Source of the DNA: Mariannaea sp. PMI_226
Lineage: Eukaryota > Ascomycota > Sordariomycetes > Hypocreales > Nectriaceae
Assembly: GCA_024336345.1 (NCBI GenBank)
Contig: JANFOG010000005.1
Location: 2,666,001-2,730,000, forward strand
Direction of reading: 5' to 3'
DNA length: 64,000 nt
How positions within the stretch are numbered: the first letter of the stretch is position 1; each line of letters starts with the position of its first letter. The position numbers were made by a program, and so were the translations under genes. The notes beneath the pieces were generated by a model. It had not been told where the DNA came from, did no database searches, and worked only from the letters and a program-made list of their open reading frames with translations. Positions 56,505-64,000 of the stretch are shown in pieces.

Positions 56505-57680
56505 ATGTCACTCTCCACTCAAGTTTATGTCTGGCCCAGCTCGTCCTCTGCCCTCCGCGAGATCCTTGGGCTTGATGGCAGCTCAAGTTCTTGCTGTCGT
56601 GGAACAACCACAAAGAACAAGCCATGCCAGAACCCTATTGCAAAAGCCAGTGGCCTTGCTGTCTCTGACTTGCTAGGCAAAATTGTTACAAAGAACAGCC
56701 TTGAGGCTGCTAGATCTTTGCTCAGCAGTGTCTCTCAGCTGGTCATGTGCAAGAAAAACCACCAGGGCCAGAGTCCCCTATGGCTTGAGTCTTCAGAAAA
56801 GAAGTTGAGTTTATACGAGCCGCCTGCTGCTCAAGTGAAGAAGGAGATGAAGAAAGAGGAAGAGGAGAATGATGTCAAGTACGTGTTGGCCGGTCTCCGT
56901 GATAAGAGCCCTGAGCCCAAGACGGAGAAGATATCTCCGGCGACACCAATAAAAAGAGCCGATAAAAGTGCGAATACCTCGAAGAAATCGCCAGCGTCTG
57001 TTTCCTACAAGACAGAACCCTCCCCGAAACAAAAACTATCAAGGTCCCCTACCCAACATATTTTCGAGCCATATTGTCCGCCCCTCTCCAACATAGCCCG
57101 CAACCAACTAATCAAAATCCTCATAATGAGTCCTCTCAAACCTTCCGAAAAGAAATCAAGTGGCAGCGTTTACATGTTTACCTTTCCTGACAACTATCAT
57201 GAGCGGACTCCTTATATCAAGATCGGATACACTCAGAACGTACAAGGCCGTATGGCCTCTTGGGAGAAGCAATGTGGTTACAAACCCATGGTCTTGGGGA
57301 CTTTCACCGCTGAGATCTATGTCAAGGTTGAGAGGCTTGTTCATGAACAACTGCGCAACGAACGCATGCGCGAGGCCAGTGGCTGTCCACGATGCGGTGT
57401 CAAGCACCAGGAGTGGTTCAATGTACGGAGCCATAAGGCGGCTGGGCTCATCTCAATGTGGACGGCTTGGACCAGACAGGAGCCGTACGATGAGAACGGG
57501 AGCCTAAAGGAGAGATGGGTGAATCGACTTAAGAGTGTGGACTTGAGCAAAGATAACTGCTGGGAGGAGTTTGTCTACGCAAGAGATGAGGAGGAGGATG
57601 ATGATGATACATGGTTCGACGCATCTGATGATACTTCTTCTTTCAATTTCGAGGACACTGACGATGAGACTGAGACCTGA
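56505..57680 (+). CDS. T5orf172 (GIY-YIG-like) domain protein
   Basis: An intronless ORF of 391 aa, start in GCACAATGTC. The central-to-C-terminal part (about 215-320) fits the T5orf172/DUF1766 family, a GIY-YIG-related fold first seen in phage T5 and common in fungi: GSVYMFTF and YIKIGYTQNVQGRMASWEKQ blocks, then VERLVHEQL with the family Glu, and CPRCGVKHQEWF, a small Cys pair inside the domain. The N-terminus has C30/C31, the GTTTKNKPC motif with C41, and C82/H86 (CKKNH), a spacing that suggests a zinc knuckle. The tail is strongly acidic (Asp/Glu runs). A DNA-binding or nuclease-like role is inferred from the fold; no fungal function is established to my knowledge. Confidence 0.85.
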   Translation: MSLSTQVYVWPSSSSALREILGLDGSSSSCCRGTTTKNKPCQNPIAKASGLAVSDLLGKIVTKNSLEAARSLLSSVSQLVMCKKNHQGQSPLWLESSEKKLSLYEPPAAQVKKEMKKEEEENDVKYVLAGLRDKSPEPKTEKISPATPIKRADKSANTSKKSPASVSYKTEPSPKQKLSRSPTQHIFEPYCPPLSNIARNQLIKILIMSPLKPSEKKSSGSVYMFTFPDNYHERTPYIKIGYTQNVQGRMASWEKQCGYKPMVLGTFTAEIYVKVERLVHEQLRNERMREASGCPRCGVKHQEWFNVRSHKAAGLISMWTAWTRQEPYDENGSLKERWVNRLKSVDLSKDNCWEEFVYARDEEEDDDDTWFDASDDTSSFNFEDTDDETET

Positions 57681-57970
57681 GTTGTGACGCGAGTGATGGC
57701 GAGACGTGAGATGTGAGATGACGACCTTTCTTTTTTGGCTGATATGATGGTGCGACCTTATTAGATACCCCGGTGGCGTTTTGATTTTCGCTGTAATTCT
57801 TTTTTTCTTTTCTCTTAACATAGACTCCTGTGCGAACTAACGAGATTACTGATTCAATATGATTTACTTTTTCTTCACTCAACATCGTATATCTGCCTAC
57901 AGAGAGAGAGAGAGAGAGAGCAGACTCCTTGAGTAGCCAATAGCACATGCCGAATTCAGTCAGACACGGC
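57681..57970. other. Short convergent 3' region with GA repeat
   Basis: Only 290 bp separate the stops of the T5orf172 gene and the Zn2Cys6 regulator, so the transcripts may overlap at their 3' ends. A (GA)10 repeat sits at 57900-57920. Confidence 0.6.
57900..57920. repeat. (GA)10 microsatellite
   Basis: Uninterrupted GA dinucleotides between convergent genes. Confidence 0.9.
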
Positions 57971-60063
57971 TCAAGGATCAAAGTTCCATGACGCATTCTC
58001 TAACATTCCATTATACCACATAACTCCATCCCCGCCATTCCAAGCTCCGCTACTTGACTGTCTGCTCGGTATTCCAACAGGGAAAATCTCCATCTCTGCC
58101 GGGCGTCCCTGCAGTCTCGCCTCAAACCATTCGCGTAGCCAGCGTATCTTCCGTGCTGTTTCTGCTAAGTTACCCTCAGCCTCCCGTTCTTCATCCGTGA
58201 TATGTAGCGCTGTCTCTTCCGCGAACGCCTTTACGGCTTTGGAACGCAGCTCTTCCGCTTCATTCACACAAGCTAGGACCTTGTCAAGGTAGGATCGCAA
58301 GTCGAGCCTTTGCCTTGCTATAGATATGTCCCAGTCTGGCGCATCGATTAGGAGTAGCCGTGCTCCCATGGCCATTACAAAGGAAGCTTGGTGAGCAGTA
58401 ATAATCGTCTGGTGCAAGAAGAAATCGTCCGGCGGCGCTGAGGTGACCAGCTCGAGGAACTCTTGCACGGCATCAAGACAGTTCCGTAGGCACAAGCAGC
58501 GGTACCTTGATGGAGGGACACCATCCTCTGGTCTGTCTATGACTGTAACAGCGGGCTCATAGAGCCGTACAATAATGTACTGCAGATAACGCCGGAAAAG
58601 GGGCTGACGCTCGGCTAGCTCAGGATGGGCAGTAAACTCGATGAGACGATTCAGCTCCGTGCGAAACCTGCGCCCACGGCCTTCAAGGAGAAAAACGTAG
58701 GAGCGAGACTGGTCTCGTTCATGGGGCTCTCCGAATCCTAGTGATAACTTTTCGCCCATCTGTACCATACGAACCAGTCTATCGAGAAAAAGATCGGGTG
58801 GAGAAGATGGACTTGCTTCAGAGAGTGCAACACGGCACATCTCGGGATAGAGGCTATCAATTGGGTTACTCCTCGGACTATGAGCTGAAGTCCTTTCATA
58901 ATGTTAATTTGCGGCAAAACTCAGTTCAGGAGGTGGGATTCAAGACTGAACAATTTGCTTACACAGAATGTATACAAAAGAGGCCCAATAATGCCCGCTG
59001 CTCCTCCGACGAGTGGCCCGCTTCGGTTGTCCCAGAACTCCTCTCCTTCTCTGAATCTTTGATACCACTGGAGGAATTCATTTGCCGAGGTATCTTCGTG
59101 AGACCAAGATTATGAGCATACCCAAGGGCAAAGTGAGATAAGTTAGTGACTTGCTCGTCACTGATCTGGCAAGTATAGGCCCTACGCAACTCAACAAATC
59201 AGTCAGAGGACAACATTTCCGGCAAGGTAGTTGTGGCTTTTTTTTTTACCATGCAATACAGACCAGGATCCCTTGTAGTAAGTCCAACGTCTTCTTCTCT
59301 TCTAAAAAAACCTGTTGGCTCATGTAGGCAAGCACATTCCGCTTCATCTTGGCGATCCGAGGTACTGAGAGAGGGGCCGCAATCAGGATGATCGCCCGGA
59401 GCAAAAACGGTCTCTCTGAATGAAGTTGTAAAGGTCCAGCTTTCTCGTCAACGGTTAGAAAGGGAAACACGGGCAAGTATTTGGATCGGAAGATAACGAG
59501 GACTCGTGCTACTTGGTTCCAGGATAGCCCAAGTGGGTGGCGACTTTCCGCCAAATCAGACTGCAAATACTGTCGATTCTGAGTGACTTCAGGCCCTTCG
59601 CTCCTTACCATTGTCACAGGGGCTCCTGGGCACTGGGAGTCAGACCTACGAGATGGCTGATCTTCAACTGCGGGATTGACCATGCCATCATCAGGCCGTA
59701 GGATTGCCTGGTGCTCTGTGGGACCTCCTCTGAGGCGAGGATCAGAACCAGTCTCCCAAAATTATCACAGAGTCTGTCTTCTGGTAGCTCACCTACTCGC
59801 CATCTTGATCTGTCGAGACTTCCTCAATATCTGCGTCTTCCTTTCAGAGCACTCAATGCCCATCCGATCGCATCTAGCCCGGTCACATCCTCAATCCCAA
59901 AATCTTTTTCACAGTTGTGCATACCCCTTCTGAGTTGAAGTCCTCACCTCTCACAAAGATGCCGAGCCACGTTCTCGCCCTTGAAATGACACCGGGCTTT
60001 TACCTTGGTGCATGGCGCACAAGCTCTCAGTCGGCGCGGGGGACTAGGTGGTCTATCCTCCAT
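57971..60063 (-). CDS. Zn2Cys6 fungal transcription factor
   Basis: Five exons (60063-59948, 59873-59793, 59729-59250, 59181-58963, 58892-57971) encode 605 aa. The binuclear cluster has all six cysteines: C15, C18, C25, C37, C40, C47 (CAPCTKVKARC, then CERCDRMGIEC). An intron falls within Arg39 between the fourth and fifth Cys. The loop between third and fourth Cys is eleven residues, near the upper end of the usual range. The middle region (RVLVIFRSKYLPVFPFL, RALLGLFCIHSV, then DLFLDRLVRMVQMGEKL) matches the regulator type that controls secondary metabolism or transport genes, but no cluster is present nearby. The acceptor of intron 4 (GAAAG) is chosen because the closer CTTCAG gives a stop. 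Confidence 0.85.
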
Positions 60064-60781
60064 GGCGATTAATTGCGAGCAGCATTTTCAAATAGTAAAA
60101 AAATGTGATCTCCAATGAGATAAAAGGAAAAAAAGGCAAGATATTCCACTTCTCGAGACGTAAGTGAGTGAGAGATAAGAGAACACCGATGAATCCAAGA
60201 GTTTCGGCATTCGGATAAACTTGGCTTCCTTGTTGCAATATTCATCATTGGTACAGTACTCAAATTGTTCCTCAACACCACACGGCTCCTCGAAAATATG
60301 GTTCAGAATGCCACTCCATGGGCGACAACCTCACATGCAAAACTCCTTGGCGTGACAGGGCCAATTTACTGGCTATCAAGCCTCCTCGTCCTCTTAAATA
60401 AAAGTTTTTCTCAGCTATACCGAAGAACGCTATTGGTATCCTCGCTAAACTCCTATCACTCGCTAAAAGTAACTAAGCTGGGATGGGCGCAAGATGCATG
60501 AGCGCAAGATGCCTTGCTCATCTAAACCAACCACTATCATTCTTTCATCAATCCCGGGGACCACCCATCCCTTTGATTTTTTCCCCTGTGTATTTCCTCC
60601 CCCAACGCCAATGATCAAGGAAACCAGATAGGGCCCGCTCTTGATATCGCCGTGCTCTAAACAGATGCGAATGCACGTCCAAGAAATCCCAAGATGCCCG
60701 ATACGCCGTGGTTAATCCCCCCTAATTAAAATAACGTTCCAAGTGACTTCCCATCACGAATATTCTACAACGCCCACATCT
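60064..60781. other. Intergenic: Zn2Cys6 promoter and MIZ 3' UTR
   Basis: 718 bp with no supported ORF. The Zn2Cys6 promoter lies next to 60064 and the 3' UTR of the MIZ gene next to 60781. Confidence 0.55.
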
Positions 60782-63700
60782 TTAATCAATTTCAATGACC
60801 ACTGATGGCCTGGTTATTAAGTCCCCATCGTTTCCGCTAGGTGAGGTTGTCCGCATGGGTGGTGGTGGTGTGTCTTCGTCTGTCTCATCTGGTTCCTCGA
60901 TAGCTTCCCATTGTCCGTTGGCGGTCACTTTGATAGCATTAACATTCTTCCGGCCCTCTTCAAGTAGGTCGTTACAGACCTGGGCAAGATAATGGTCTAT
61001 CCCAAGACAAACGGGTCGAGCGTCGCCGCCACAAATGGGGCACTTCCAATCATCCACCGACGACAGCTCGCATCCATCTTCTTTGAGTCTTCTTCCCTTT
61101 CCAGTTTGCTTTCTCGGACGCGTAAGTAGCCAATTTTCCAGGTCAAAACATTCGAGATGTTGGCAATTCACGCCTCGGACTGGGGTTTCCAACATGCGTG
61201 CGCTGAACGGATCCGTCAGAGAGATTCTCAACATCTCGTCCGTGATCACAAGCTCGTCTGAGTCCAATGGAGTCAAGCGTCTTTTGATCTTCTCCTTCAT
61301 CTCATCAGCGGAAGTGCCAGTGCCATTGGCACCTGTGATGTATTTCTTCAATTGATTGTGGCTGTTCGTTTGTACCAGTTCAACAGCAATGAAGAGTTGA
61401 CTCGGATGCTGATTTGCTTCGACGTCAGGAAAGGCAATCGAGATAGTATTGGTGCCTTCTACTACTGCGTCAGTGAGCTCCAGAGGTAAATCTTTGTTGA
61501 AATGTTGTTTTCTTGACAGTGTCAAATGTTTGCCATTGAAGGTTATGAAGATGTGTTTGGGCCAGAGGCATGTAGATACTGCCCAACCCGATATTGGTAA
61601 CCCTGCCTCTCTTTCGGACTGCATACAAATGCGCAGCCGGTACCTGTATGAGTTTTCCTCATATCGGTACGCTGGTAGCCCCATATCCGAATACTTTGTC
61701 GTCAGCCTCGCCATATTTGCAGCCGGGACGTTGAATTTAAGACTCCGTACGCTTCCTTGTGGTGAAAGAGCACATGGTCCCACTGGGAGATCCCTGACGT
61801 ACTGATAAAAACGAGTGGGTACAGGCTGCGAAAAGACGGGCTGCGTAGGAACTCGTTTTGGACTACGCACACCAACCAGGTGAAGTCCTACTTGTAATGA
61901 ATGCTGCCCAGAAGCACTTATCGGGTAACCATGGGGATGTATCTCTGTCACGGCAGCGTGAAGGCCAGGGTGCGTCCTGTATCGGTGGAGAAGACTTGGT
62001 TCTCTGACATCAGAAGGAGGCCGTCTTTGAGTGTGTGAAGAGGGTGGATATGGCCCTTGTTGAGGCAAATTGGGCTGAGAAAGAGGCATTCTCTGAAGTG
62101 GAATTTCCTGAGCTGCCATACCATGAGGGATGCGGTCTTGTCCTTGAGCCTGTTGCTGTTGAGTCTGAAACGAAGCAGACATGCCCGGTCCAGGCATTTG
62201 CGCCGTCACTTGGGCATCAGACATGTAAGGACCAAACTGCAACCCTTGGTGACGCTGATCAAGAGGAGCGTTCGGTTGTTGATGTCGTCCACTCTGTACC
62301 GGGTGAAGACGGACCGACGCATTTGATGCAAGTACAGGAACTTGGAAATTTGGCTGCGACGCCTGCGGCTGCATCCTCCGACCTTGAGATCCGGTGGCAT
62401 GCGAGGTAAAATTTGGCTGATTTCTCTGGTCCAGGTTTGTGATACTCATACCAACACGTCCATGATTTGATGGATTCGAAACTGTGTGACCAGCGTCTCG
62501 GATTCTGTGTTGGGCATCTTGAAGAGGAGCTACCACGGCGGGGGTTGAGTAATCCACCTGTGGATCAAGGGCAACTTCAGGCTGCTGGATATTAGAGCGT
62601 TGAGGATTTCGTCGAGCTGCAGCCATGTATTGCTGTGTGAGGGGAGATGAAGATCCTAGAGTCCACATCTATCAGTACCAAACGGCGGTAATGCTATGGC
62701 GGTATCAACTCACCGGGGTTAGGGGGACGCTGTTGACGTGCTCGCGCGATAATTTTTGCGTAGCCAGTAACGAATTGGGCCCGGTTCCGAACAACCTCTT
62801 CGACCGAGAGTGGTGGGTTGCTCGCTGACATATGCGCTTCGCATCGTTGTTCCTCCGCAAAATAGTCATTAAGAACCATTCCCCAAGTCGAATCTGTAAC
62901 ATTAAGCATTCTGTAGCTCATGGTGAAGAGAACAGGTTGCAGTGTGGGTGAGTAACAGCACAAGGTCTGGAACATCTCACTCACGAGTAGTGGGCATTGT
63001 CGACTACAGACAGCCTCCGACATAGTACCCCAGGATACACATAGACTTCTAAGGAAGCCAGCAACCCAATGTCCCAGTTGGTTTGGGATTCGGCAAACCT
63101 CCAGCTGAGGTGAAGGGAAATTGGCAAACCATTGGATATGGGCAAAGGAGAGTGTACCATTTTGCTTGAGAAACTTCTCCACAATCACAAACCCGCGGTC
63201 GACATCAGGAGGCTGCAGGTACCTGCCGAGCGAGGCATAAGTGGCAGATTTATCCAGGGACCACTGACAAAGAATTTGGTGAAGGGCGATATAATACGTA
63301 TCATTGTTCTGGCAAGCATCTCGAAGAACCTTGTAACGACCAAAGTCTGAATCGTTGAGATTTGCTTCGGCACGGCATTTTTCGAGACGAGCATGAACAG
63401 CCTCTAGTCGGCGATACTGCTCTCCTCTAGGATGCTGCTGCTGTGGGAGGTGTGTACTATGTGGATAGCTTCCAGTGACGGAAGTTGGGGCAGGACCTGA
63501 TGCAAAACCTGGCACAGGAACTGCTGTAGAACTCGTACCCTCCCCTGGTGGAAAGGTTACGTTTTCGCCAACGGGTGGAGAAGGGTGTTGAGCCGTCATC
63601 CCAGAAGCGGAAGCCATGGATTGCTCCATTACTTGTGTGTGGTACCTTTGATCTGCCCTTGCATCATCTAGAACTTGAGAGGGAGCTGTTTGACTTGTCG

Positions 63701-63959
63701 AATCAAGATTTGGCACGAAATAAGTGCCGTCTCTGGGCGGCTGGTCAGAAACAACGTTGCCCCCCCAGGGTGCAATGTTAGTGATGTGGCCTCCAGCATT
63801 ATTTGGGCTGTTGATTTGTGTCAAAGTGGCTGGAGTTGGTTCATCAGTCAACACCGGTGACGGGAGAACGGGCTGGTATCTGGCGGCAGGGGTTAGTGTA
63901 CGTTCGACAGGGGGTTGACCTTGAGATATAGCAATGTGGTGTCTGGGAGCAGCTCTCAT
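60782..63959 (-). CDS. MIZ/SP-RING zinc-finger protein (possible SUMO ligase), maybe 5' partial
   Basis: Two exons (63959-62714, 62655-60782) encode 1,039 aa from the first ATG, but the frame stays open to the window end, so the true start may lie beyond it. The N-terminal half is Pro/Gln/Ser-rich and likely disordered. At about 900-970 is a MIZ/SP-RING domain: RGVNCQHLECFDLENWLL (Cys, His, Cys) followed by DDWKCPICGG (two Cys). This is the PIAS/Siz fold that recruits the SUMO-charged E2. An upstream region with ERERGLPISGWAVS-like blocks resembles the domain preceding MIZ in ZMIZ/PIAS-type proteins. The tail is acidic, ending in SVVIEID, a SIM-like hydrophobic/acidic motif. Nuclear SUMO E3 is likely; targets unknown. 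Confidence 0.82.
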
Positions 63960-64000
63960 GGCTGCAACCCCTGGTATTGGTACGCAGCGGGGAGAAAAAG

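Overview
The window is nuclear DNA of a filamentous ascomycete, most likely a Sordariomycete; I cannot name the genus. The evidence is many short spliceosomal introns with GTAAGT/GTACGT-like donors and pyrimidine tracts, closest resemblance of the proteins to filamentous-fungal families (Gyp1 TBC GAP, Hrp1/Nab4, Psd2, MIZ finger, Zn2Cys6 and C2H2 regulators, DUF6536), C-ending codon preference, and AT/CT-rich and homopolymer-rich intergenic DNA. I see no transposon ORF, LTR pair, CRISPR array, rRNA or convincing tRNA.

Layout. 0-12 kb is gene-dense: the 3' part of a GT90 (CAP10-like) glycosyltransferase (+) converges with a Gyp1-type Rab GAP (-), which shares a divergent promoter with the mRNA 3'-end factor HRP1 (+), followed by choline-phosphate cytidylyltransferase PCT1 (+). 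A gene-free stretch of about 7.9 kb then precedes a C2H2/fungal_trans regulator (19.8-23.2 kb, +). Another gene-poor 5.9 kb leads to phosphatidylserine decarboxylase PSD2 (29.1-33.0 kb, +). 33-39 kb is mostly non-coding but holds a codon-biased 73-aa ORF. On the minus strand follow a DUF6536 multi-pass membrane protein, an LRR protein of the Mhp1-like type, and ribosomal protein L5. From 54 kb the window is compact again: a HAD hydrolase (+), a T5orf172 (GIY-YIG-like) protein (+), a Zn2Cys6 regulator (-) and a MIZ/SP-RING protein (-) that may be cut by the window end.

Functional links are loose. PCT1 (CDP-choline route) and PSD2 (phosphatidylserine to phosphatidylethanolamine) both feed phospholipid synthesis and Gyp1 acts in Golgi traffic, but this is not a metabolic cluster. 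Exon structures were assembled by hand from splice signals; every multi-exon model closes to a whole number of codons, which supports them but does not prove them.

The observations most worth following are: tandem 16-nt and 10-nt micro-exons in the Gyp1 gene; a 1.2-kb intron in HRP1; a T5orf172 protein with an N-terminal Cys/His motif and a perfect palindrome just before its ATG; five HGATAR sites in 35 bp before the HAD gene; an in-frame stop-free intron in the LRR gene; and three short palindromic or near-palindromic motifs (TACCTAGGTA, GTACTCCGTA, ACATAGTAC) that recur only between genes.
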